From Aphanomyces cochlioides (lineage: Eukaryota > Oomycota > Saprolegniomycetes > Saprolegniales > Verrucalvaceae), in contig JAHQRK010000001.1 of the NCBI GenBank assembly GCA_019828595.1, forward strand, positions 3,410,001 to 3,474,000: a stretch of 64,000 bases of DNA. The letters are read 5' to 3'. The notes under the pieces were generated by a model. That model was not told where the DNA came from. It saw only the letters and a program-made list of their open reading frames with translations, and did no database searches. Positions 35,452 to 45,995 of this stretch are shown piece by piece. Position 1 is the first letter of the stretch. The number at the start of each line of letters is the position of its first letter. A program made the translations under genes and the position numbers.

Positions 35452-37169
35452 TTAAAACAATTGTCTCTGAACATTACTTAAAATTTCTCCTTGTTGCTGC
35501 AAGAAGTTAGGATTTTGAGCTTCGGTTTCATTTTGAATCATTTCAACGATTCGCTTCCACTCGTCTTCGGAAATGCTCTGTTTCTTCCACAATGTTGGAA
35601 ACACAGCAGTAAAAAATGCATCTTCCATAATGCCAATGCAGACCATCAACACAACGTACGCGAACAAAACGATGTAGCTGTACAAATACACCTACTCTAA
35701 AGTGAGAACATGAAAATACTGAAAAACGGACATGGCCAAGCCATGGGAGAGCGAGAAATGTTTCTCTGATTTCGTCCCCATTGGCAATTGCAAAAAGTGT
35801 TGTGGCTGTCGCAGCAACCCCTGCAAATCGAGGGACCTGCAACATGTAAGGAAATATTATCCTCAGTTTCAAACAAACCGTTGCACCAAACATTACGGCT
35901 CCAAAGACAATATAGCCCACAAACAGAGGAAACACTCCAATTAGGAATTCAAACACGTGTGGTACCCCACGGCGCAAGGTCAGTCCAAGGATATAAGTTC
36001 GAGGGTTAAAGCCTAAAAAGCGCAGTAGCGTAATCCACTGCGCAGCACATGCCAATGCATAAATCGAGCTAAGTGGTTGGACGTAAATGATGTAGGACGC
36101 CTGGAGAAATGCCTGCAAAATCATCTTAAGACATTGAAATCTCTCGCGAATATATTACATGAACAAAGCAGGCAATTGTGGCGATATTTGTCGCAATAAC
36201 GACAAAGCTGGACATTTGCATCCGAAGAACTGTTGCCCTAAATCCATATTTTAGATCTTACACAGCAAGGAACCACACATAGATGACATGAGCAAAACGT
36301 TGAAAATATCCCATGCCTCCAGTGCCTATTTAATTGATATTGGCATTTTTGAAAATGAACACGTACCAAGTAAATGACAGCAACGATAATGAATGCAACA
36401 TATCGTCCAAGAAAATGTGAAGGCTCAGGAATGGCATACTCCAGCGACGGCATCTGACGGGTAACATCCATACTGAGGAGTATTTGGCCTTGATTCGAAA
36501 AGTCATAAAGAAATCTTGCGTCCCATCGCATATATTCCATGTGCTGCAGACCAGTTTTAGATTTACATGTGCGGGGCCTGTGGGATTCAACGCCCATAAT
36601 GATATCCATTGATTTCAGCGAGTCGAAGAAAAGGCGTCTGTCTAGAACAGACGCATTATGTCGTAACCCATCAGGCCAAGACTTGTCGTTATTTTTTTCT
36701 AGTTTGTACGTCTTCTCTGTCTACCAAAATGATCAACATACGCTAGAGAGTCTATTATACCTCCTGGTCTGGGTTAGTTTGGCTTGCATACACGACATGT
36801 AGGGTTGGAAGTGGGATTTCTGCAAGTGTAACTGGACTATTTACTCCTAAGTTGTGTGTCAAAGGGAGCAACACAACCAATTATACCTCGGGCAGATGCA
36901 ACTCGCAAATTTCCGAGTGCCGTTGTAGGCAGGGCAAAGTAGTTGGCAAGGGCAGCGTGTGCATGGTTAACTGATTCCTCAATTGTGAAAAGCTCCAGAG
37001 GCTGGGGACTCTCTCCTCCATTTACGAGCCTCCATAGCTCACTGTGTAATCCGTGTGTGTATGGATACAAGTGAGAATCAATTTCCACAGCATGATATGT
37101 CATGCACAGAACGAGAAACGTGTGTGCCATCGCGCGGCAGATCCATGATACATGTTGTCCTCTTCCCAT
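35452..37169 (-). CDS. TRPML (mucolipin)-like cation channel
   Basis: Multi-exon minus-strand gene converging on POLD1 with 5 bp between stops. From the ATG at 37169: TM1 (AMAHTFLVLCMTYHAVEID), then a luminal domain (FFDSLKSMDIIMGVESHRP, then NQGQILLSMDVTRQMPSLEY), then TM2 (YVAFIIVAVIYL). TM3 and TM4 include SSFVVIATNIATIACFVHV and YALACAAQWITLLRFLGFNP. S5 is LRRGVPHVFEFLIGVFPLFV then GYIVFGAVMFG. The pore is ATATTLFAIANGDEIRETF, with NGDE where mucolipins have NGDD. S6 is YLYSYIVLFAYVVLMVCIGI. The cytosolic tail ends NVQRQLF. About 430 residues. It is likely an endolysosomal Ca2+/cation channel. The exact start is uncertain because more 5' exons are possible. Confidence 0.82.
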
Positions 37170-37569
37170 TGCCAAACCTCTCTATTTACAATGACACCAT
37201 TTAATTGGTCGAAAATTTTGCTTTATATCCAATCAATGTGCAAAATATCTTTGTAGTCTTAACGAGTTGCTTAGAAGAGACACCGGCATCAAATCGCGAG
37301 CGCGACGCTGTAATAGCAGCTGAGTGACCACCTTCTGGAGTAGAGCAAGTGCGATTGAGTGGCTCACAGCATTTGCAGACTGTGATGGTCAATCATGGAG
37401 GCAGATCTTTGAAAGGCGGTTTCGGGGTCGGTTACAACTATATTCGATTTTGATTGGTTACGAAAATTTGGCATTGCATTTGATTGGCTCCAATATTTTG
37501 GATTTGGCTCGGAGATCTTTGGCCGACGGACGCCATGAGTTTGGTCACTTCCCGAAAGATCTGGTCAAG

Positions 37570-39663
37570 ATGAAGACGGCTCTCTTGCTGGTCGGAGCTC
37601 TTACTGCCAACGCTGTGGCTAAAGGTTATGCTCCGACGAGGGCACCTACTCCAGCGCCTTACGACGACAGCTACGATGACGAATATTACGACTCGCCATC
37701 GCCAGACGACTACAACACCTACGATGATTATAGCCCTCCATCTGATGATTATTCGCCTCCATCGGATGACTATGAACCACCTTCTGATGACTATAACCCA
37801 ACCCCTGCGCCTTACGACGACTACAACGACAACTACGTCCCTCCATCAAACCCAAGTGACAACTATTACGATGCACCTTACCAGTCCTATGATGGATACC
37901 CAACAGACATGTACACGCCCCAATATTCCCCCTCGGATAGCTATGTGACAGAAGTTCACAAAGTCAAGCGTCCTTACCCAACAATTACCCTTGAGGACGA
38001 AGTCCCCCTCCGCCTACCTCACTTGGGTCAATATCACTGCTTCCTCCAAGGTGCACCATGGACAAACTGTGGCGGCAAGTCTCTCCGCGAGTTCTTCTTG
38101 GATCAATGCTTGACGTTGTACTACCGCTGGTCCGCTTCGGTCGATGGATTGTGTGTTGGAGCGTCGAAGACCCCTCCCCCAGCCCCAAAACCATCTCCCA
38201 CCCCGGCTCCCTACAACGACGACGACGATGACGATAGTTACTATTCTTCATACAGTAGCTACGGATATTCCAAACCTGCACCTAAGAAGACCACTTCACC
38301 TCCTCGCACGACGAAACCTGCGCCAACTTACGCCCCTCCTTACGTTGCACCCTCGTATTGTGATGCTTACTACGAAGAACGATGTCTCCAAACCAGTTAT
38401 GTTTCTATCATCACCGCGACCGTGCAGTGCTTGACTGAGAACTCGATTCGCATCCTCTTCATCGAGAAATATGCCGCGGCAGCCTCAAACAATCCAGTGG
38501 AAGGCCCTATCTTGTACCTGAAGAAGTTGCACGAATTCATCTCACAGGTGATCAAGTGCAACCCAGACAAGGTTGGCAACTACCCCACGCTCTGGCGTCG
38601 ATTCACGAGTCAGTTGGGCGTGAAATATTGGCCCACTGCACCTTTCACTGTTGGCCAGAACAATCGCATTGACATTCCGCGTTGTACAAGCCGTCAAGCT
38701 TCGGGCTGGAATGTTTTCGAAACAAATGGACGCTTTTATTGCCCCAATCAAGACACATTGCTCACAACACCGCCGATTTTAGGCAGCAGCACATTTGGCA
38801 CGTATCCAGTCGACAACACGGATAGATTCTACGATGCAGGAGCTGTTATTGATACCGACCACTGCAACGCCGAAATCTATGGTTACACTGGCGTTTCACC
38901 GTTGCTCAAGCAATGTGAAATCCTCCAAAACCCAACTGAAAATGTCGCCATTCAATACTCGAACCCAGATACCCTCCGAGGTCTGTTGGACAGTGTCCGA
39001 ATATGGGACACAGCGACAAAGGCCAATGTTCGCCCGTCCACCCTTGCAGAAACTGCGGCCCGCTTCCGCGGAACTCAAAAGCAACCTATCCTTGAAGGCA
39101 ACGGCATCTTGTACTTCTGTGCATTTTATGCATGCCGTGCTAACAACGATGGCGATGTCTCGTCGTGCTTCCCAGGGGTATCGAACTCTGACTGGGCTCT
39201 ACCACACTACAAGGTTGATGTATGGAATCAATTGACAGACGACATCCAAGAATGTCTTGACGAACAATGGATCACCGCTGAAGATGTCAATGAGATTGCC
39301 AAGCGACTTACGCAAGATTTGCGTCACCGCACACATATCTGCCAAGCCGAGGCCGAGCTTGTGGCTTTCTTCAAAGTCATCAATGGTGATTTCGATGTCA
39401 ACGTGCAAGACGGTCATTGGGTGTACCTACGCCAACTGGCTTACGAACGATGCTCGCATCCCAACGTCTACCCCAACGACGGTCCTTTGGGATGTGATGA
39501 CGTTGACAGTGTGTATGAGCAACTCTTTGTTGTCCTGCGGAAAATCAAGAACCGATGCATCTCACGCATGGCCAGCTACGTGCCTCCTGCTCCAACGAAG
39601 CCGCCTACATACTACAAGCCTTCGAAGCCCAAGACAACCAAGCCCAACAAGTATGTCGCGTAG
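37570..39663 (+). CDS. Secreted Tyr/Asp/Pro-rich, cysteine-containing protein
   Basis: Single exon, 697 residues from the ATG at 37570. I preferred this start because it opens a clean signal peptide (MKTALLLVGALTANAVAKGY). The frame is open for 246 nt upstream but has no typical start there. Residues about 20-125 are low complexity with imperfect PPSDDYS/PPSDDYE repeats and many Tyr-Asp pairs. A second Pro/Tyr/Lys-rich linker lies at about 195-260 and a third (PTKPPTYYKPSKPKTTKPNK) at the C-terminus. Between them lie globular Cys-containing modules (YHCFLQGAPWTNCGGKSLRE; YCDAYYEERCLQTSYVSIIT; CEILQNPTENVAIQYSNPDT). No catalytic motif was recognised. The Tyr-rich linkers suggest an oxidatively cross-linked cell-wall or extracellular-matrix protein. 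Confidence 0.85.
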   Translation: MKTALLLVGALTANAVAKGYAPTRAPTPAPYDDSYDDEYYDSPSPDDYNTYDDYSPPSDDYSPPSDDYEPPSDDYNPTPAPYDDYNDNYVPPSNPSDNYYDAPYQSYDGYPTDMYTPQYSPSDSYVTEVHKVKRPYPTITLEDEVPLRLPHLGQYHCFLQGAPWTNCGGKSLREFFLDQCLTLYYRWSASVDGLCVGASKTPPPAPKPSPTPAPYNDDDDDDSYYSSYSSYGYSKPAPKKTTSPPRTTKPAPTYAPPYVAPSYCDAYYEERCLQTSYVSIITATVQCLTENSIRILFIEKYAAAASNNPVEGPILYLKKLHEFISQVIKCNPDKVGNYPTLWRRFTSQLGVKYWPTAPFTVGQNNRIDIPRCTSRQASGWNVFETNGRFYCPNQDTLLTTPPILGSSTFGTYPVDNTDRFYDAGAVIDTDHCNAEIYGYTGVSPLLKQCEILQNPTENVAIQYSNPDTLRGLLDSVRIWDTATKANVRPSTLAETAARFRGTQKQPILEGNGILYFCAFYACRANNDGDVSSCFPGVSNSDWALPHYKVDVWNQLTDDIQECLDEQWITAEDVNEIAKRLTQDLRHRTHICQAEAELVAFFKVINGDFDVNVQDGHWVYLRQLAYERCSHPNVYPNDGPLGCDDVDSVYEQLFVVLRKIKNRCISRMASYVPPAPTKPPTYYKPSKPKTTKPNKYVA

Positions 39664-40004
39664 AGCAGATCTAGTGAGCCACTTGACAGTGCGACTTAAC
39701 GTGGTAGCTGTTCCTGCAATGCGGTGACAGGTGGCTTAGTGAGCAACTTGTTAAATGTGTTTATAATTGCTTAACATTCTTTTTTGCTGAGATCGTCCCT
39801 GGTGCACTTCATCCGCGAATACACCACACATTCAGATCAAGGTTTGCTCCGGCTTTTGTTTGTTGATACCAGATAATCTGCAGTCTCTCACTCCACTTGT
39901 GAAGGAGTTATTGCGGCTACAAGTCAGGCAAACTTGAACCATCGGTTTTACTCGACCGATGATCGCCTTAATTTACATTTTAGCGTCCTTCATCCTAAGC
40001 TAAT
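39664..40004. other. Short convergent intergenic region
   Basis: 340 bp holding the 3' ends of the secreted protein gene and the carrier gene. Nothing else was recognised. Confidence 0.5.
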
Positions 40005-40931
40005 TTAGGCAAATGTGCGGCACACAAATTCCATGACAGCAAATGTGATACCTTGACCAGGAGCTACTCGTGCAATACGAGGGACCAAGCCGCGATAAAG
40101 GGCACCGACACCTTCTTCCTTGGCAACGGTCTGGATGCAATGAATCATGCCGTTATATTTCGCAGCTTCGCCCTTCTTGTTGGCTTGAGCCATGAGGCGC
40201 GTCTTGGCCACATCGACGGGAGTGTTGAAAATTGGGCCCAGCATACCGGCCACCATACCTGTGAAGAGGGCTTGGTAGGAGGAAATTTTGTCATCACGGC
40301 TGAGACCCCACATGCCCTTCTTCAGCAAGTCATACGAGCCGAACAAGAAACATTGGTTCAAGCCTTGGCGAGTCATGGTTGGCACGCATCCCTTCCACAA
40401 GGCAGCAGCACCTTCCTCACGGAAAATCAATTGTGCAGCATGGATAGGGCCCTTGTATTTCAAGTTGGTTTGGCCCTTTTGTTGTTGAAGACGAGTCTTA
40501 ACGACTTCGAATGGGGTGACAATAAAGATAGCTTCGGTGATACCAGCACCGGCACCGGCCAAAAAGCCGCGGAATGGGGTGACCTTGCCTTCCTTGTCAG
40601 CCAGGAGACCACGGTAAAATTCGTTGGTCGAGAAACGGAGTGCGTACTTGATAACCAAGTGGGTAATGAATGGGGTCAAACCCTTGTAGAGCGCCAAAGC
40701 ACCTTCTTCTGCCACAATTTTTCGGCCCACTTCGATCGCACCTTGCTTCGTGCCCGAGAGTTGGAGACGAGTCTTGACCGTGTCAAGTGGTTGCAAGGCG
40801 CAAGCTTCGACAAAGCCACCAGCCATACCGCCGAACGTCTTGAGCGTTTTCGAGACTTTGCGGTCTTCCGTCTTGGGGGCAATCGTTGATGTCAATGTCT
40901 TGGGCACAGCAGCGACAGCGGTTGTCGACAT
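40005..40931 (-). CDS. Mitochondrial carrier, succinate/fumarate (SFC1/ACR1)-like
   Basis: Inner-membrane solute exchanger. Single exon, 308 residues, ATG at 40931 (MSTTAVAAVPKT). Three tandem carrier repeats are visible, each with the PxD/ExxKTRL signature: QPLDTVKTRLQ, TPFEVVKTRLQ and TPVDVAKTRLM. Phrases such as VVKTRLQQQKGQTNLKYKGP and VDVAKTRLMAQANKKGEAAK resemble the fungal Sfc1 succinate-fumarate carrier. That would feed succinate from the glyoxylate cycle to mitochondria in exchange for fumarate. A citrate/tricarboxylate-type carrier is the main alternative. An ATCCGGAT motif and a double CCAAT box lie upstream of the start. Confidence 0.85.
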   Translation of the reverse strand: MSTTAVAAVPKTLTSTIAPKTEDRKVSKTLKTFGGMAGGFVEACALQPLDTVKTRLQLSGTKQGAIEVGRKIVAEEGALALYKGLTPFITHLVIKYALRFSTNEFYRGLLADKEGKVTPFRGFLAGAGAGITEAIFIVTPFEVVKTRLQQQKGQTNLKYKGPIHAAQLIFREEGAAALWKGCVPTMTRQGLNQCFLFGSYDLLKKGMWGLSRDDKISSYQALFTGMVAGMLGPIFNTPVDVAKTRLMAQANKKGEAAKYNGMIHCIQTVAKEEGVGALYRGLVPRIARVAPGQGITFAVMEFVCRTFA

Positions 40932-40989
40932 GGTCAAAAAATTTACAAATGACAGCGTGGAAGTTCACTCCGCCTTTTGGTAAACAAGA

Positions 40990-40997
40990 ATCCGGAT
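40990..40997. promoter_or_regulatory. ATCCGGAT promoter motif (carrier)
   Basis: Palindromic ATCCGGAT within AATCCGGATAAA, 58 bp upstream of the mitochondrial carrier start codon. One of five promoter intervals in this window with the same core. Confidence 0.55.
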
Positions 40998-42011
40998 AAA
41001 TGCTGGAAGAGATTCAATGCGAGGAGGGGCGACTCCAAATTGAAGATGTCTTCAAATGTATTACAAACATGTCGCCCGTCCTCGTTTCAAGATGCTACTC
41101 AAGCCAATGAAACCGACGCTTCGATCTGATTGGCCAATGGAATCAGCTTCGTGCAAATTTATTGGTGAATTTGTCTCTCGAGCTGCATCGACAGTGCCGA
41201 CGTGGTGATGGAATTACGCCAATCACTCGAATGGATTTCCGTGGAAATGTCGTTCTCGCACTTGGAAAGGCCAGATAGATGTGATGTGGACGCAGGGAAG
41301 GTGTAGAGTAAGCACAGACGGATTTCCACGACTTGATCTCACTCCTAAAGATTCTTCCCCCATGATATATTGGATCGCCCCCTTGAGTGGATGCCGTGTT
41401 CCTGAGATGACCGCTTGGAAGACAAGATCAATTTCAAGAGGCCTTCTGCATTTCCTGCCGCGTCCAGTGAAATCGAAGAAGAAAGGCCTGATTGTGAGCA
41501 CGATGGATGTTGCGGGTTGTTTGTGCAATGCCGCCGAGATTTATTCCCATTCGTGCTTTGTTGTTCGACGTCAACAATGACTACAGATTGGAAATGGTCT
41601 CGTGGCAACGATCTGCCCTGTTCGACAATGTGCCAAAATTCGAAACAACGCCGAGGCACGATCTGAGCCTGTTGCCCGTGTATCAGGCGAAATAGCAATT
41701 ATCGTGATCCCATACATCTCCAGCGGATTTACTAAATATCTCTAGCCAACGGACAACTCCATCTTCGTGTCTCTGCAATGATGACTCGACTCCAAGTCAG
41801 TCCCACTTGCTCTTATTGAGGCGCATATATGAAGCTCGAGATAACCACAGCTACAATAAATGTTCCTTTTGCTCAAAGGACTCACATGAGTCATCACCAG
41901 AGTCATTCTATCCTCATCGCCTGGCTTCTGTCTTGTCCAGCCGAATCTACAGGAGACCTCTGCTTCTTACCAAGAATTTTTAAAATGAGGAAGTCTCTTC
42001 AAGATCTTGAT

Positions 42012-42029
42012 AAATTATCCGGATAATTT
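42012..42029. promoter_or_regulatory. 18-bp perfect palindrome with ATCCGGAT core (RPC8)
   Basis: AAATTATCCGGATAATTT is a perfect dyad ending 60 bp before the RPC8 start codon. It is the most extended form of the shared motif. Confidence 0.6.
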
Positions 42030-42089
42030 GAATTCGTACGGATATCAGTGGACTTGCGAGCCAATGGAAAAACTTAACGTCGAAGCGCC

Positions 42090-42994
42090 ATGTTCGTCTT
42101 GTGCCGCATTGCCGACGTGATTCAAGTCGCGCCAGACTTTTTTGCAGCTGACTACTCGAGTGTCCTGATCGAAGAGATCGACCGAAAATACGCTAATAAA
42201 GTCATTGCGGATGTTGGCTTGTGCATCACGCATTATGACTTCATTGAAATTGGCGACGCATATATTCATCCATCCGATGGCACGTCCCACACGGAAGGTA
42301 TTCTATGCGCAGGTTGCGATGCTGACAATGGCGTAACTAGTTATCTTTCGCATGGTTGTGTTCCGGCCCTTTATTGGCGAAATCCTGAAAGGCAAGATCA
42401 TTAGCTGTACTGAGGAACACATTCGAGGTACGGCGTGGATATGCTTGTAGCTCAATTGATTATGCACCCCAGTCTCAATGGATTTCGTCCAGGATATTAT
42501 CATTCCGTCATACGCCATGCAAAACCCATCCTTCTTGTACGATACACTCTGACATCACCATCTTATCTCATGATTATGATTCTAGCGACAAGACGGAACG
42601 ACTTTGGGAATGGAAGTTTCCAGGTCGCGAAGGTATGTGCCATAACGACATAAAACTTGACTCGAGACGACCGTAGAGGGCCAAGATCCCTATTACATGT
42701 ATCTGAACGAAGAGATCCGTTTCCGCGTGACCAATATCAATTTCACTCGAGTCCTCAAGACTGCGACGGGCATCCAAGCTGTAACAGAGACGGCCGACAC
42801 GATTCCTGACAAGCGCGAGAATCCAACACGGCGCCGCTCATCCAGCGTGGATCTTTCGGAAACCGACCCAAAGCCTTCCGCTTTACAGATTGTTGTAAGA
42901 ATTATATTGTGTTCACCCAGCGTCCTCAAACTTTGTACAGGGCACGATCGATGAAGATGGCCTTGGATTATCCTCGTGGTGGGTCGAGACTTGA
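42090..42994 (+). CDS. POLR3H: DNA-directed RNA polymerase III subunit RPC8 (Rpb7-like)
   Basis: Stalk subunit of Pol III, which transcribes tRNA, 5S and U6 genes. Six exons: 42090-42297, 42341-42427, 42473-42536, 42586-42632, 42677-42894 and 42941-42994. All introns are 43-49 bp and restore frame; the product is 225 residues. The N-terminal Rpb7 domain starts MFVLCRIADVIQVAPDFFAA and includes NKVIADVGLCITHYDFIEIG and DAYIHPSDGTSHTEV. The OB-fold part follows with FRPFIGEILKGKIISCTEEH and DFVQDIIIPSYAMQNPSFFD, then EEIRFRV. The C-terminus GLGLSSWWVET matches the family ending GLG-SWW. It converges on the monopolin-like gene with 31 bp between stops. Confidence 0.95.
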
Positions 42995-43025
42995 GCACTA
43001 TCTTGTTAGTTGTACAACGGGCTAA

Positions 43026-44403
43026 TTACGACTTTTTACGGATCACAACTTCGAGAACTGTTCGCATGAAGCGAGTCAATTCAGACCGCTGGAAAGTCAA
43101 TTCATCCTACACAGATATGCGTCAGTCGAAGACGGCAAAGAGGAGCCTACAAGAAGGTATTCTGGGATTGTTGGTTCAGCTTGACGGCGATGGTGGTCCA
43201 CTTCTTCCTTAGCAGGAATATAGTCGAGTTGGACGCGAGGATTGTTTGGGATGGCCAAGTCAAAGCAAAATTGCTTGGAATCCAACGAATCCATAGCCCG
43301 ACATGACACTTCGATCTTCTCGTCCGATTCAGACTTGATGCCGACATGTAGGCTCGCCAGTAGTTCATAAATCCCAACGAGCTACGACAACACTTCAGCG
43401 ACAGAAGTATCATGAACACTTTACCTTGTTTGATTGTGTCAACTTGTCAGTCAAATCTTTGATAGTCGCTTCGTAGCGCTTCGTGTCGGCGGGTGTTGCG
43501 GGGTTGACAGGAATGTGTTTCAAAGACCTTTCACTTTCCAGCTCCTTTTCCATTTTCTTCAAACGACTGCGCAAGGAATCGTTGTCGGCAAGGAGAGTTG
43601 CGTTTTCATGCATGAGTGCGACGACTCTAAAAATTGAATGAGATTGCAATCTTTGACAGTCGATCATACGTTTCGGGATTGCTGTCGTCGAGGTCGCTGC
43701 GGGCTTTGACGCGGTCTAGATTTTCGCGTATCTTTTCAAACTTGTCGAGCTTCTTTGTCAAATTCGCGACTTGTTGACGAAGTTTCGAGTTCAAGTCGTC
43801 ATGCGCAATCTTCGCCTCTTTTGCAAGTCGGTTGGATTCTTCAAGCAGCTTCTCGGGCTCTGTCTGCCGTACATTAAGCAGTGCCAGATAGTCTTTTTGT
43901 AGCTTCTTGAAAGCAGAGTCTCGATCTTTCTCTCCATCGTACTGGGCCAGCACCTTTTCGATAGTTTGAACAAAGACTCCAACAAGCTTTCCAGACTCGT
44001 GCTTTGCATCAGACATGGTGGTCGATTTCGAGCTATGGCCAGACGACTTCGTGTGGTGTGAATCTGCATGGTATCGCTTGGACGGTTTGTGCTTGTCATC
44101 TTCGACGTCGTTTCGATGCGTATCGGTACGCTTCTTGGTCACGTGGGCGTCTCTGCTCGATGAAGAATGTTTTTCTTCTCGATCGGTCGATCTGTGTTTT
44201 GATGAATGACCTGCATCGGATCCTTCAGTCACGTTTTGCGTTTTTGACGTTGTGGCTTCTTCGCGAGACGGAGAACCTGGTTCCTTTTCCTCAGCTCTCG
44301 AGTCCTTTTCCCTCGATGAAATGGTTGGTTTGGGCCTCTTGGATGCTACAAAGTCCGCTAGTGAGCCCGAAGACGCCTCTGGAACTTGCGAGCGGGACGT
44401 CAT
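43026..44403 (-). CDS. Csm1/Pcs1-like (monopolin) chromosome-segregation protein
   Basis: Four exons: 44403-43670, 43626-43425, 43381-43151 and 43106-43026; introns of 43-44 bp keep frame, giving 415 residues. The N-terminal 130 residues are Ser/Lys/His-rich and disordered. A long coiled coil follows from about residue 135 to 310. A compact C-terminal domain (LVGIYELLASLHVGIKSESD through RVQLDYIPAKEE, then IPEYLLDELTFQRSELTRFM) has the layout of the Csm1 globular head, including the LP-x-YL-x-x-E-I/L-x-F signature. In fungi Csm1/Pcs1 clamps kinetochore microtubule sites. The assignment rests on pattern memory of a fast-evolving family, so a different RWD-type kinetochore protein is possible. 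Confidence 0.7.
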
Positions 44404-44496
44404 CTTGGACGAATCGAACAGATTTTGATTTCATTTCATTTAAAACCGTTCAAATATTTGAAACGAAGTTCACGTTTTACGGATACACGAATTGTT

Positions 44497-44504
44497 ATCC
44501 GGAT
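44497..44504. promoter_or_regulatory. ATCCGGAT motif shared by divergent genes
   Basis: ATCCGGAT in TTATCCGGATATT, 94 bp upstream of the monopolin-like start and 55 bp upstream of the PDCD2 start. The whole spacer is 155 bp, so the site probably serves both directions. Confidence 0.55.
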
Positions 44505-44558
44505 ATTTTGCAGCCAATGACAGGGGAGACAAGTTCAATCATTGCAGTGGTTGGTGCC

Positions 44559-45962
44559 ATGGATGAGTCCGAAGTTGTTCTCTTGGGAATTCCCACGAAA
44601 GATGTTCGAGTGGATGAAAGCTGCCCATTCAATGCTAAGCTTGGTGGCATTCCGGTACGAAGCACATATTTTTGACTGAATGGATGCAAATGAAAAGGAA
44701 CGTAGGCTTGGTACGACAACAAAAAAGCCATTGCACAAGAGCAACTTGTATGCCCAAAGTGCCAGAAGAGTCTCTACTTGGTTGCTCAAGTTTGTATGTC
44801 TCGTGTGATCCAGCTTGATCACGGTGTAGGTCTATGCACCTGTCACAACACATCGAACGCTGTATGTATTTGGATGCAACTCCTCCAAGTGTGGCGACAC
44901 ACCAAAGAGGTAGGTACACATCTTGTATGCAATGTAATTGTAGCTACGATTCACTTTAGCTGGCGAGTCTTCAGGTTCCAAGCTGAGGAGAATGAATCCA
45001 AAGCAAGCGACGTTGAATCACCCCCGGCTCCTGTAACTATTTCGACGGGGGGTTGGGGAAATGATTCTGGCGATGAGGATGACGATGATGACTGGGGCGA
45101 TGTTCCTGGTTCCACATGGGGCTCTCAGGCAACTTCAGCTTCTACCAATGTGGATCTAGAGGAATTGCTGTCGGCTCGAGACCATGCCTTGCAATCTACT
45201 CGAGTCCAACAGCAACCGACATCAACTCCAGCTAAACCTGAAGAACAACCCCCTCAGCCGGTTCATATGGATGGTCCACACTTTCAAAGTATTTACTTGA
45301 GCGTGGAAGACGAGCCTGTTGTGAGTGGCGTCGAGAAGTATCACCACGAGACTCAATTGTTGAATGCATACTTGGAAGAAGAAGAAAAAGAAAACGCGTC
45401 GGAGGCGACTCGATTGCGTCAAATTCTCAATAACAAAGGTGAAAGTAGTGGAAGCAGTGACTCTCAAGGAGAGCACACTGAATCGTATGAACGGACACCA
45501 CTCCGTGAAAAATTGTTCCTCCGATTCCAGAAGCGGATCAAACGAAGTCCAAATCAGTGCCTCAGGTATTGCATCTGCCATTCTTCGTCTGATCATGGAT
45601 TGAAGATACAATTATGGTGGTGAACCACTGTGGCCATCACCACCACCCCAACTGGAAATACCAAAATGTCCCTGCGGGGAGCCACGAATGTTTGAGATGC
45701 AGGTACGTCATAGAAATTTTGCAATTCGTATCAAATTGATTTGTAGCTTATTCCAACGACAAATTACTTCTTGAAAGTTGAAAATTACATCGAAAAATCG
45801 ATCGAAGTGGCGAATGCGTCGCTTGATGAAAATGGTCAGTACAATTCGAAGATTTTGGAAGGTGGGATGGACTGGCAAACTGTCGTTGTTTGGTCATGCC
45901 CACAGAGTTGCTCTAATAGCTTCGAAGAATTTGTCTATGTTATGCCACCGTTGACAGATTAA
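44559..45962 (+). CDS. PDCD2: PDCD2 family protein (ribosome-biogenesis chaperone)
   Basis: Exons 44559-44654, 44706-44789, 44830-44909, 44960-45565, 45606-45702 and 45747-45962; introns of 40-51 bp keep frame, giving 392 residues. The N-terminus MDESEVVLLGIPTKDV then FNAKLGGIPAWYDN, with CPKCQKSLYLVAQVYAP and LYVFGCNSSKCGDTPKSWRV, is the diagnostic PDCD2 N-terminal repeat with its Cys pairs. An acidic low-complexity linker follows (GNDSGDEDDDDDWGDVPGS). The C-terminal PDCD2_C domain has QCLRYNYGGEPLWPSP, KCPCGEPRMFEMQ and WQTVVVWSCPQSC. In yeast and animals PDCD2 proteins act as co-translational chaperones of ribosomal protein uS5. An in-frame ATG also exists at 44517. Confidence 0.94.
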
Positions 45963-45995
45963 TTCAATTATGGTTTTCTACTTGGACTTGAAAGG

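Larger units (their letters stand above)
40932..42089. other. Divergent intergenic region, possibly with a small unrecognised gene
   Basis: 1.16 kb between the carrier and the RPC8 start codons. Motifs: ATCCGGAT at 40990 and 42017, and ATTGGCCAAT at 41129. Plus-strand frames at 41,211-41,310 (MELRQSLEWISVEMSFSHLE) and 41,530-41,695 (PIRALLFDVNNDYRLEMVSW, ending YQAK-stop) look coding-like, but I could not join them with a convincing intron. Confidence 0.4.

Noticed and set aside
37324..37569. 82-residue N-terminal extension of the secreted protein
   Set aside because: The extension has no typical start context, and it would bury the obvious signal peptide at MKTALLLVGALTANA.
40053..40889. 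278-codon open frame antisense to the mitochondrial carrier
   Set aside because: It is the shadow of a GC-biased coding strand. The carrier on the other strand has three intact signature repeats.
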